64,000 bases of DNA from Guadua angustifolia (taxonomy: Eukaryota; Streptophyta; Magnoliopsida; Poales; Poaceae): positions 5,270,001 through 5,334,000 of the forward strand of contig CM070511.1 of the NCBI GenBank assembly GCA_036346375.1, in the 5' to 3' direction. The translations under genes were made by a program, and so were the position numbers. Under the pieces are notes generated by a model. That model did no database searches, was not told the DNA's origin, and saw only the letters and a list, made by a program, of their open reading frames with translations. Shown here one piece after another: positions 54,100 to 64,000 of the stretch; position 1 is the first letter of the stretch; every line of letters starts with the position of its first letter.

Positions 54100-56149
54100 C
54101 CACTTCCTCAAACCTCCAAAACCGAACCCATAGGACATCAAGTAAGCCATATGCTGCCAATAGAGTAAAGAATGTAGCAAAATCACTAGATCTTAGAGGA
54201 TTTAGTTGATCTCAGAATATTCTTACTCATCACAGACCATAGTCTCAGCGGGAAAACCCTAGTGTCCTGCAAGGATGTGTCCTATGGAACTAGTATCATC
54301 ACCCTTGCTTACCCAAGTTAGAGTAACCCTAAATCATTACAGACTTTACCTTTAAATCTTACCACAAAAGCAAGAAATCAGTAGATCCGAACCAAAGAAA
54401 GCATCAAATCAAAGAAGAGCAAGAACTCCCTTGTTCTTCATGAGCTAGGGTTAGCTCATGCACCCTTAGAGGTGGTTTCAGGTAGGGGAGAAGCCGAGGG
54501 TGAAGGAAGAGCTCAGGGAGAGAGAGAGCGGCCATAGGAGAGGAGGAGTTCCGCTCCAGTCGGCCAAGGCAAGAGGAGGGATAAGTTGGCAGGAGGTAGG
54601 AGGAGAGGAGAATAGCAGGCGCCACCGAGGGGATCTATGGGGAGAAGAGGGAGGAGTAGTGGTCGACAGAGAAGAGGAGTAGCAGTCGGCTAGAGAGGAG
54701 GCCGAGAGTAGTAGCCACAACCAAATCAACCGGCGAACGAATCAGTAGAGGAGAGGAAAAGCAGTAGTAATAGCGTCGACCGAAGGAAGCAGCTGCAGAA
54801 AAGTGAAAAGAGGGAGGGAGTAGTAGAAGTAGGCCTCGGCCAGAGGCTTGAAGTCAGAGGCTTCAGCCAGCAAGGTGAGAGCAAGCAAGGCTTCTAGCCA
54901 AAATGAATAAGCCAATGAATACATAAAGTGATAAGTAAAGAAATGAAGTATACCTATAGGCAAATTGTTATGGCAATGAAATAGCAAGTAGGAGAAAGGA
55001 TTAGAAGAAGAAGGAAAAATGGGAGTAGTACCTGCATGCATACATCATTAGCATTAGTATTTGTATTAGGTATATAAAAGATATGTGGATAGAAATGTAG
55101 TGCATGCATATAAATAAACGAATGTCAAATTTGTTAAAAACATAAAACTGACTAATTGGAAGGATTGAAAGTGCTACTCATATTTAATAAAAATGCAATA
55201 GATTAATATAATATAATTTTTAGGACCCGAACAGAACCCGCAGATCGACCTGAACCCAAATTCGAGCGAGGCTGAACATTCAAATTCTATTCCAAGCAAG
55301 CACAAATTTCTTTTTCCTTTCATCATATTTAAGTAACTGCTTTACTACTTTCTGAATAAATTCCATCAATGCACTAAAATTTATATTTGGAAATGAAAAA
55401 TGTAAATTGGAAGATGTGGTTGATGTAAATGGATGATTTGCTAAAGGTTGAAAATGAATTGATGAATGGGATGATGGGAATGGGTATGGGTAATGATTGT
55501 ATTGATAATATGATATCTGTATAATTTTAGCTCATCCAACGAATGAAGCCGTGGGTGTATGTTTAATATGGGTGAGTAGAGGATGTCGATGAGAAGGTGT
55601 TTGCCGCTGTGGTCCTCTACAATAGGCTAGCATATAAGGTTAATAACAATCTAATATTGGGCAATGAGCTATAAATTTGTTGTCAACTACGGTGTGTGAA
55701 ATCAGTCAGAAAAGATTGTCCTACGATGGTATTAGTTTCTCTACAATGAGTAAGATTGTATAGTTGCACTAGGAAATGCCGGTATGACCTAGGGGGACTG
55801 TAAGAGAAATTTGATTTAAGGCGGTATATTTGAAGCCCGGTGGGTACTTCTGGTAGGATGCCAAAGTACAACTGTATCTGGAGGTGGTGTAACCTAGGGA
55901 AGGTGAGCCCCATACTCAATGCAGAGTGGAGAACTAATATCGAAATAGGATAAATGTTCCGGGGTATCTCTTGTGAGTGTCATTGTGGGTAAAGTGGCAT
56001 AAACGTGCACAGGGTAAAATCTTGAATTCAAACAGTCTCTTGGATTGGAGACTACAGAAGTCATACATAATATTAGTAGTGTCTTTCACAAATCTAAAAT
56101 TTGCAACTTTTCAACAAAACATTATTTTTATAAGAGAGTATTCTGCACT
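54100..56149. other. Interval without a recognised gene; probably older LTR-type repeat
   Basis: Short frames only, none with a domain. 54480-54880 is purine-rich on + (GGAGGAG runs). 55220-56115 has the flavour of the long grass LTRs nearby (ACCTAGGG, GGGTAAAGTGGC), but no boundaries were secured. AAACA occurs both at 47542-47546 and at 56114-56118 next to TG/CA-like ends, which may or may not be a target duplication. Confidence 0.35.
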
Positions 56150-59100
56150 AGTACAGGATCACGCTAGTGCACACAGGCTAAACAGGATTAAAGTACCATA
56201 ATCATACACAGCGGAATAATGATAAAGTATTTGGCAATAATAATAAACTGTTGCACGACCTTATGGTCTCCTTACAAAGTTTCGCCACGCAGAGCTTACA
56301 ATTAACAAAAGTACAACAAGTTTAATTAGCGGAGGCAAAAGTAAGTCAATCAACCCCTCGCATAGCCACAGGCAACTGACGAGGCTCAACCCTAATTCTC
56401 TGGACCTTCATTGAATTCTTCTTCCCAAGCTGGCGTAGTTTCTTCTTCTGAGGTTTTGCTGAGCAAGGGTGAGTATACAACATACTCAGCAAGTCATGCA
56501 CAATGCAGTTCTATTACTACATGCATGGCTTATTCCAAAGGAAAGGCTTAAGTGGTTATTTTGCACGAAGCAGCATTTTCAACAGATAATCTTAATTAGA
56601 TTCAAAAGCAGTAAACAATATTATAATAATAAGTAGTTTTCAATTCTTTTTCAGAGGTTTGGCACACAGCCTTAAGTTCAAGTTATCTGCTCTTGGCACA
56701 CAACCACTAATCCCATATTTTATTTTGAAAATCTAACCCTTGACTGTAATCCCCGAGTAATGTCCAATACCGCGGATGCAGCTATTAGAATAGATTTAAC
56801 ACACACTCCGCAGAGGCTGTACACTTTACCCACAAGATATAGTCGCTCACCACATAGGTGATTGATCGTAACAAAGCTTTTCGGAAGCTTCTATCTATCC
56901 CTATGAACCTCTCCAGTATTGTCTTCACTACTACTTCCCTCACTCAGAGCCGAACGGTAGGAACGACAGATACTGTTGGATGGGTACCAAGCCATATTAC
57001 AGGTACGCTCCCCCACACAATTACCCCGATGTAACTGCCACCCCGAGGTATCAAAGGTAAGATATTAGAGTGCTACTAGACTAGGTCTGTCCCATTCCAG
57101 ACTTACGGTTGTACGAATGACTCAGTTCAAAGGCTCGCAAGGTGAAGTCCTTAACTGTCCAGGGCAAGACATCCTTCTCACAGATCCCGGCATGTAGCCC
57201 TTACATTACTCAGTTCATCCCGTTGCCACACAGGCCCACCTGGAACGAAGCCATCTTGCCACTTGCCCCGGTCCAAATCATTTTTCCACCCCAATTTGCA
57301 TTTATGCAACACATGCCAATGCTTTCTTCATTGTACATGTAGAACCACACAAGTTACTACACTCCAAATCCATCACATGACATCATCACGTTATTCCAAA
57401 ATACGTTCCATAATTGCTTAGTCAATATTCTTTTGCAATTTGAAAGTCATTCAGCGCATACAAGCAGACTAGGCATCTAATCACGGTCTAGCCTCCTGTG
57501 TTGGCATCATAATAGCATCCAACTCAAATTAATACTTAGGATGTCAAGGAATTCAGGGCTTACAAGTAATATTAACAAGGTGGCATAAACAAGCTGGTGT
57601 ATTAACTACCTTACCCAAATTAATCAATGTCATTTTTAATTTAACATAGGATGCATAATTTGAATCGAATTACATTTTAAAATCTAGGAGCAACATGGTC
57701 AAAGCATGACTTGCCTTTGAAAAGTAGTTGATCCTGATCTGAAGCTTGAGATGGGTCTCCGAACTCTTCCCCGATAGCTTCCGGCAACTCGGAGTCTAAT
57801 CGGAATAAGCACATATACAATAAATACACTAAATAGATAGCAAGATCAATTCTAAAAATAAAATAAAATTCACCAATAAATAGTTTACATTTTTACAAAT
57901 TTTTAGGAATTGGAATCACCCAAATCGGAGTTAAAACGCAAAAGTTATAGCAATTACAAGTTTGGAAATTGAAATAAAAGAAAAACCCGAATTAATGGAT
58001 TTATTTTTCTACTGGAAAATCCCGTAATTTCTTCGGCCGACACGTGGCAGAACCAGAGCTAGCCACATTGCCTCGAGTCCATGGACCTAGCCCACGGCTT
58101 GGCTCGGGTTCACCGCAGCTGACATGCGGGCCCCACAGGACAGTACAACCCGTCACTCCAGCACCGACACGTGGCGCAGTGCGATTGGGCTTGGGTACGT
58201 GAATCTCGACTGTTGGATTCAAATTCAACGATCGCTCTTACCCCGGAAGCCCCCAACAAATCCCGAGCCAACACGTGGCATTATCCCAGCCGTCCGTTTG
58301 AATTCAACGGTCAGATCTTGCCTCGGGCGGCCGCTGTGACGCTTCGGATTTCGCGCGGACACACGGCATGATCATGACCATGCGCTGGAATCGATGGCTG
58401 AGACCCGGTGGCGCTAGGGTTACCGTGCGACACGTGGCGCCTTTCCACTGGACCACATCACAACGCGATCCGGCCGTTGATTTGAATTTCATCGGTGCGG
58501 ATTGACTCCAATCTACCGGCTAACTAAACTAACGTGGAATGCCCCAGTGGGTGACGCGTGGACGCATCTCGACTAGTCATCCTTGATCTGACGACTACAG
58601 TTCAATGCAGCTAGGGCAAACGCGGCAAAATCTCAGCCACCGAGCTACGATCCAGGGGCTAGGACGCATCATTACGTGGCAACAGCTAGGACGTTGGATC
58701 TAGATCCGACGGCTATGTACTACTCTATTTATGAACTCAAAACAAGAACGTGGCTAACCTGGACCGTGCGATGAGGATCGAGCGGCTGCAGTGTTTCGCG
58801 AAGACGGATGGAGTTGCGGCGGCGCTCGACCATCGGAGTTGAAGATGAAAACTTGGCGGCAATGTTCCGGTGATCTCCAAGCGGTGAAAGATGTTGCAAA
58901 GGCTGTGGCTTGACCCGACGGTGCTGAATCCGGGTTTCACACGACATGAGATGGCTAGACGGAGGCGCAAAGTAGCCAAAACCGAAGCGGCATGAATGTG
59001 AACTTCGACGAGATACTGGTGCGACTACGGTACACTACAGCGTACGACAAGAGGGCAAAAGGTGCGGAATGAAGAGCCCTTTCCTTGGGGGTATTTCACG

Positions 59101-59650
59101 CGTACGGAGACGCCTCAGGTTGCGAGAACGGCGGCCATTACTGCAGCAACCACCAACCGGTGTAATGGCTGTGGCGGCTCTCGTTGGAACGGAATCGAGG
59201 CGATGGGGCTTCATCCGATCGTCTGCGCCGCAGATCCGACAACTCTCGCGGTGCGGAGACGTGGCAGCCTCCCAGCCGCACAATCCACAACGGACGGCGC
59301 CGGATGCAATGGATAAGCTTCCTACTTAACGGCAAGACGCACAAGACAAGTGTTGGGCTCGCCCAACGCATAAAAAATTTCTAGGTTTTCCTAATAAAAA
59401 TAATTCTAGAAAATCAAACTAATTATTTGGAGTACTAAAAATACCCGAAAAATTCTAGAAAATATTTCATGGTATTTAAAACTTAAATAAAATATTTTTT
59501 ATTTATTTTTGTAAATACTTTTATATTATTTAATTATTTAAAGAGAAGGACTAATTCAAATTAAATTCAATTAAATCCAAATAAATCCCAAAAAAATTTC
59601 ACAAAAATTCAAATAACTCCAAAAATTCAAATTAAGCAAATTTTGGTCAT
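56150..59650 (-). repeat. Diverged relative of LTR unit A (unit B)
   Basis: Collinear with 48285-50050 over about 1.7 kb. Shared landmarks include GCGGAATAATGATAAA, TACTACATGCATGGCTTATT, CTAACCCTTGACTGTAATCC, GTACACTTTACCCACAAGAT, ACTAGGTCTGTCCCAT and ATGGTCAAAGCATGACTTGC. The part beyond is different: a GC-rich block with repeated ACGTGGC sites, a minus-strand TATA-like box (GTTCATAAATAGAG, 58723-58736) and an AT-rich end. Neither terminus was found. No coding capacity. Confidence 0.7.
58041..58680. promoter_or_regulatory. Cluster of CACGTGGC (ABRE/G-box type) sites in unit B
   Basis: CACGTGGC at 58041-58048, 58168-58175, 58272-58279 and 58431-58438, and ACGTGGC at 58674-58680, alternating with ATTCAACGG/GTTGGATTC-type stretches (about 58210-58320). 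CACGTGGC is the strong form of the abscisic-acid response element bound by bZIP factors in plants. On the assumed minus orientation the cluster lies downstream of the TATA-like box, so a promoter role is uncertain. Confidence 0.5.
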
Positions 59651-59916
59651 ATACAAAACCAAATTAGCTAGCCGCTTAAATTGGGAAATAGGAGGTTTAG
59701 TTGTCTTTTGATGTAATATATCTTTATGTAAAGCTAAGGTATGTAAGATAGTCTGTGTAGCTAACATGATGAAATAAAGCTTCTATTTGTAAGTCTCTAA
59801 TTATTGTTTTGCCGCAATACTTTGTTTACAGTGTAGTAACTAATAAAGCGTCGGAATGTCTGATGTTTTGCTAGTTACTGTGCTGATGTTCATATAATTA
59901 ACTCTAGGTAATAGCA
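59651..59916. other. Short interval without a recognised feature
   Basis: AT-rich and without frames. It ends at TAGCA (59912-59916), the presumed target duplication of Gypsy-3, whose partner is outside the window. Confidence 0.4.
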
Positions 59917-61260
59917 TGTCGATGTACCTTGCACCGGGGTACCCTCTCCACCGTAGAGGTAATGGGCCCAAGAAGCGGCCTGGTAGGCAGGTAGGCGATC
60001 ACGCCTTGCCGGGGAGGAGCCCTGTGGCCTCGGCGGCAGTGGGCGATCACGCCCTGCCACGGCGGGCGGCGGCCGCGTGGTGCCCCGGTGGGCGGGGGCG
60101 ATCACGCCGCTCACGGGCGAGGAGCCCATGTGGCCTCGGCGAGCGGTGGGCGATCACGCCTGCCACAGCGAGTGGCCTGCGGGTGCCTGGCGGCGGTGGG
60201 CGATCACGCCCTGCCCGCCAAGCGAGGAGCCCGTGTGGCCCCCTGGCGAGCAGGTGGGCGATCACGCCTTGCTCCCCGGGCGAGCGGCCTGCATGGTGCC
60301 TTGGCGGGCAGGTGGGCGATCACTTCCTGCCCGCCGGGCGTCGGCTTAAGCGGCGGCCTGGCAAGTGGGTGGGCGTTTGGGCCCCCCTTGTTAGGCCACG
60401 AAGGCAACCAAAGGCATGAGAGGAAGGCTTCGCCTCGATGTCTCCCTCCCCTGGCACCTTGTGTTAGGGTTATTACTTGTGAAGAATTCAACTATCGACA
60501 TGACGACAGCCTATCCCTCTGATGCCTCTCACCAAACCCGTCGCAGGAGCGTCATATCCCGGGCGCACCGGGCGAAGCCACTCACGGACATTAAATGAGT
60601 GACGAGGGTCAAGGCCCCGTGACCGCCGCGCCACGGTCAACGGATCCCCATGCTCGGAGGCCCGGCCACGACACAGGTGCGTCTTGGCGCCGACCTAGAG
60701 CGCGGTGGACCCGAGCGCGGCCCCGCTCGAACTCGAGCTCGGGCGGGCCCTTGTTCGGAGCCGTAGTCCACCCTTGGATTTCGGATCGAGCATTTGACCA
60801 GCGGTTGCCCAAAGCGTGGTCGTGGGTAGGAGCAGATCGTGCAACAAGTTCGGAGCGATTCTCGCCAAATTTCAACGTGCATGAAGGCCACTTCCTGAAT
60901 CTCTCCGTCTGCTTGCGTCTTGGTGGAGGTATAAAGACCAAGGATGCGCAGTCTTTTGGGGGACACGAACACGACACACCATAGCTCGAGCTTAGGCATA
61001 GCCACCATCAAAACTTGAGTTGTAATACATTCCTGTACTCGGAAATAGTTAAGAATACCGCCGCAAGGCGACTGGAGTAGGGCTATTACCCTCACGGGGG
61101 CTCGAACCAGTATAAACCTCTGTCTCACGCTCGTTGTCGTCTTGCTCCGACCATCGTCGCGTCTACTCTTTTCCTCCGTTTGGGCGAAGCGCAACTTGGA
61201 TCCCGCATCATACTGACCCCCCATCTCATTTCTTGCGGTTGGCGATCCCGATCATCGACA
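59917..61260 (+). repeat. 5' LTR of Gypsy-3 (1344 bp) with GC-rich U3 repeats
   Basis: TGTCGATG to ATCATCGACA. U3 has seven repeats of GGGCGATCAC(GCC) at about 59994, 60040, 60096, 60148, 60199, 60255 and 60315, spaced 46-60 bases. TATAAAG is at 60930-60936, and the R/U5 signature CTCGAACCAGTATAAACC is near 61100. Long open frames across 59916-60522 in several phases come from these repeats. Confidence 0.8.
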
Positions 61261-61283
61261 GCTGGCGCCCACCGTGGGGCCCG
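61261..61283 (+). other. Primer binding site region of Gypsy-3
   Basis: GCTGGCGCCCACCGTGGGG directly after the LTR, the undecayed form of the site at 13807. Confidence 0.75.
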
Positions 61284-61327
61284 ATTGCTTCGCTCTTTCG
61301 CAGGAACGACATCAAGGTCCCAAGAGC

Positions 61328-62780
61328 ATGGCGCACTTCATTGACGGACTTTCCTCAAGCGTGATTCGCACGGACCGACTCGGTGTCCTCGCTTCTTTCA
61401 CGACGCCACTCGAGCATCACGCTCGATGGCGGACGGTCAAGGCACGGAGGGAAATGCGGATGACCGTGATCCGCAGACCCTCAAGACGCCACGGATGGTG
61501 CATGTCGCCATTAACTGCTTATAACCGCCCTCGGCTGGAGGCCCGAAGAGGCCAAGACGCCTTCCGGCCGCCCAGTTCTTCACGGGAGCGCCTCGCTTAT
61601 CGCCGGGTCATGGCCGACCCCGATAGGGCGAGGTCGAGCTCTTTGGCCGAGCCCCGCCGAAGAGCTCGACGGGCGCGACCGAGGTCGCCCCTCCGCAGCA
61701 GACCGGTCGGACTGGGGACCCGCTCCCGAAAAGCGATGACAACACGTCACGCCGTCATCCGCGCACCCATCGGATGCCTCCTGCACAGGAGCTGGCCCCC
61801 GAGCAGCGGGCTCGGGACGGGGCTTTGACGCAGATGCGCCGGTGCCCTGAGGGCACCGTATTGGGCAGACCAGGCCCGAGCCAAGCCACACAAACTCCGA
61901 GTCGACCAGCGGCAGCGTCTCGCGGACCTCTCCTCAGACGTTCAGCAGCGCCCGCAGGTCCAGACCGCTGCGTTATTTACCAGTGATTCCGTGCGGCACC
62001 GTGGTCGTTCCTCAAGGTCAGCTACGGGCAGCCTCGACTCAATCCGGAAGCGGGGACCTTGTCGGGGATGATCACACCCGACGTGCACCTGTCCCAACCT
62101 ATGGCTGCATGGCGTACTCTGACGGCCTGCGTCGCGTGCGGTGGCCGGCTAGGTTCAAGCCCGCGCTGATCGAGTGTTTTGACGGGACCAAGAACCCCGA
62201 TGAATTCTTGTCTATCTACTCGACCGCTATCTTGGTGGCCGGGGGTGACGAGCTTGTCATGGCCAACTACCTCCCGACCGTCCTAGACGGCGCCGCGCGA
62301 ACTTGGCTTTTCAACCAGAAACCTGGTTCCTTCAGGTCGTGGCGCCAAATCCAGAACGCCCTTCGCTCCAACTTTCAGAGTTGTTACGAGTGCCCGGGAA
62401 GGGAGAAGGACCTGGATCGTGTCGTCCCGGGCAAGAACGAGCCGCTGCGTGATTTCGTGTGGTGATTCATCCGTACAAGGAACCTGATTCCAAGCATCTC
62501 CGACGAAGTCGTAATTAAAGCTTTCAAGTTAGGCGTCCGCGATTGGCGCCATCAAGACTCAGAGATCACCTCGAGGCTCGGCGTCAACAAGCTTTTTTCC
62601 GCATGGCGGAAGCGGCAGACGGACGCGACGACGCCGTCTCGCTGAACGCGACCACGACCAAGGTAAGCTTGGTCTAAACCAAACAGAGGCCGCCCGTCCA
62701 ACTCAGGGGCGCCGACCACAAGACCACCACCAAGAAGCGGCGTGATCGCAGGGCGGCGAGGTCCGCCATGGTGATCGCTT
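61328..62780 (+). pseudogene. gag: Gypsy-3 gag, broken
   Basis: MAHFIDGLSSS at 61328 is collinear with Gypsy-2 gag. The first frame shifts soon (61274-61828). The capsid part is open at 62098-62462 (FKPALIECFDGTKNPDEFLS, NYLPTVLDGAARTWLFNQKP, SFRSWRQIQNALRSNFQSCY) and ends at a TGA after LRDFVW. Weak homology in other phases continues to about 62780. Where Gypsy-2 has stops in this capsid segment, Gypsy-3 is open. Confidence 0.85.
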
Positions 62781-63284
62781 TCGGCGGATGGTCGCCAAGA
62801 AGGTCCTTGAGGTCCAAGATCAAGCTCGGGAGGGATCCAAATCTCGCCAAGGTTGGCCTCGACCTCGCCAGCGCAGAACTAGCCCCAGGAGGGCCGATTT
62901 CCCGGCCTGCGGGCGATGCTCGGCCGACAGCGGGCCGGGCACGCCTTAATATGATGAGGCAAAGTTCGCCCATTTCATAGGGCGCCGCCACGACCCACGG
63001 ACCGGCAGGCTTGGCGCAAGCCGGAGGCCTTCTATGATGGGCAGGTGAGATGCCCGTGTTCTCGAAGATGACGCCACCAGATAGGGTGAACGCCGCGGAG
63101 CATGACGACTTCGATTTGGAGTTCTAGCAGGCGAAGCGCCGGACGACGTCATCTTCGGCGGCTCGCTCGGCTTACTACCCAGCGTGAGGTCAAGGTCGCC
63201 TTGAACCATCTACTCAGTCATCGCTTGAAGCCCTCGAGTAGCCTTTGCAAGTGGGCCGGAGCCACCATCGCCTTTCACCCAGAG

Positions 63285-63881
63285 GACGCCTCCTGTATGG
63301 CCCGAGACCTAAAGACCGCTTTGGTCGTGACCCCAACAATCAGCAATATCACGGCAGGCGCGCTATGGTCGACGGCGGCAATTCTTAACTTGCCGCAGCG
63401 AAGCGCTTGACCGGGATGCAAATTCCACTGGCCGAAGGTCAAGAGCATCGCCATACCCTTCTTCGATCGTGCACGAAGCTCGACCATTCCTCGGGGTGGT
63501 CTTGCCCGTCACCTTCGCGACTCGAGCAACTTCTGCACCGAGCTGGTCATCTTCGAGGTGGTCGAGGGTGACCTCCCGTACAACGCCATCCTCGGGTGGC
63601 CCGCCCTGGTCAAGTTTATGGCAGCCAACCATTATGGCCATCGATGTATGAAGCTGCCTGGCCCCAATGGCATCATCACCGTGCGGGGCGATCTGCAGGC
63701 GGCACATGGATGTGAGACCAAGGCCTTAGCTCTTGCAGGCATGCTGCCCCATGCCCGGCGGCGCACGACGAAAGCGCCTACCGAAGGCAATAATCCAGCC
63801 AAGGAGACGAAGGCCGTGCCGCCGATGAGAGCGACCCGACCAAAAAAGGCCCACGCCTCGGCCGAGCCGGGTTCCAAATAG
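63285..63881 (+). pseudogene. pr: Gypsy-3 protease region, broken
   Basis: ARDLKTALVVTPTISNITAG at about 63298, but the following active-site stretch is shifted out of phase, so the D-G-G-S-S motif of Gypsy-2 is lost. The frame 63558-63881 resumes with EGDLPYNAILGWPALVKFMA and GHRCMKLPGPNGIITVRGD and ends in a Lys/Ala-rich tail. The copy cannot give an active protease. Confidence 0.85.
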
Positions 63882-64000
63882 AACTCGAGCTCGCCACCTT
63901 CCTTCGCGCCAACAAAGATATTCGCCGGGAACCCGTGGACATGCCCGCGCCCGAGGGAGGTGATCGAGCACAAGTTGCGTGAAACCGGCCTCGACCAGAC

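Larger units (their letters stand above)
59917..64000 (+). mobile_element. Tat-lineage Gypsy retrotransposon (Gypsy-3), 5' part, cut by window end
   Basis: 5' LTR (59917-61260), primer site, gag and protease are in the window; RT would start just beyond it (the last bases encode the linker before RT, as at 16500-16600 in Gypsy-2). The internal region is clearly related to Gypsy-2, but the LTR is twice as long and mostly different. Frames are broken, with more frameshifts than in Gypsy-2. Confidence 0.88.

Noticed and set aside
47542..56118. AAACA at both sides as target duplication of an LTR element 47547-56113 around unit A.
   Set aside because: The 5-mer is AT-rich and common, and the right terminus has no support from a second LTR copy; left as an open possibility only.
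59990..60370. Regularly spaced repeats resembling a CRISPR array.
   Set aside because: Spacers are similar to each other, the repeat is short and degenerate, and the region is an LTR U3 in a plant genome.
59916..60522. Several plus-strand frames of 90-167 aa.
   Set aside because: They arise from the GGGCGATCAC repeats of the Gypsy-3 LTR and are open in all phases.

Overview
This is nuclear DNA of a grass (Poaceae), most likely a panicoid. It is intergenic heterochromatin made almost entirely of nested transposable elements. The grounds are the element families: Tat-lineage Ty3/Gypsy elements with a second RNase H and an antisense ORF, CACTA elements with TNP2-type transposase, Tourist-like MITEs, and a grass-type non-LTR LINE. 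The GC3-rich style of the one intact-looking gene agrees. There are no prokaryotic operons, CRISPR arrays, rRNA genes or convincing tRNA genes.

Layout. 1-1290: 5' end of a minus-strand Gypsy element that runs off the window start and sits in the transposase of a decayed CACTA element (CACTA-1, to 3722). CACTA-1 also holds a solo LTR at 2039-3090. 3721-3848: a 64-bp tandem duplication with a RING/IBR-like cysteine motif. 5217-5561: orphan first exon of a GH17 beta-1,3-glucanase, frameshifted. 5891-12388: a Copia LTR fragment, then a Copia element that keeps gag but no pol and has a rearranged 5' LTR. 12620-12822: MITE. 12856-30129: CACTA-2 (TSD TGG), about 6.2 kb of its own sequence, interrupted by an 11.1-kb Gypsy element at 13139-24231 (TSD CCCCC) and a 757-bp hAT element at 27717-28473 (TSD GATTTATC). 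30337-30701: MITE (TSD TAA). 32443-34920: internally deleted Copia element. 36077-43728: long LINE split by a solo LTR at 38176-39194 (TSD CATTT). 44583-45113: the only plausible intact host gene, a small protein with a C-terminal membrane segment. 45461-46387: 5'-truncated LINE with a 13-bp TSD. 48242-54094: very long LTR-type unit with no coding sequence (TSD ACCAT), holding a third solo LTR (52506-53476, TSD ATTAC). 56150-59650: a diverged relative of that unit. 59917-64000: 5' LTR and gag/protease start of another Tat-type Gypsy element that runs off the window end.

How it fits together: nearly every reading frame with a recognisable domain belongs to a mobile element, and nearly all are broken by stops or frameshifts. 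Direct repeats at the element borders let the order of insertion be read: CACTA-2 before the Gypsy and hAT inside it, the LINE before its solo LTR, the long LTR unit before its solo LTR. Three solo LTRs of one family show repeated LTR-LTR recombination. I found no new defence or biosynthetic system. The points that deserve checking are the shared G-box/GGCGATCACG repeats in two Gypsy U3 regions, the CACC-type CACTA termini, the pol-less Copia element with a chimeric 5' end, the very long non-coding LTR units, and the single-copy-looking gene at 44583-45113.
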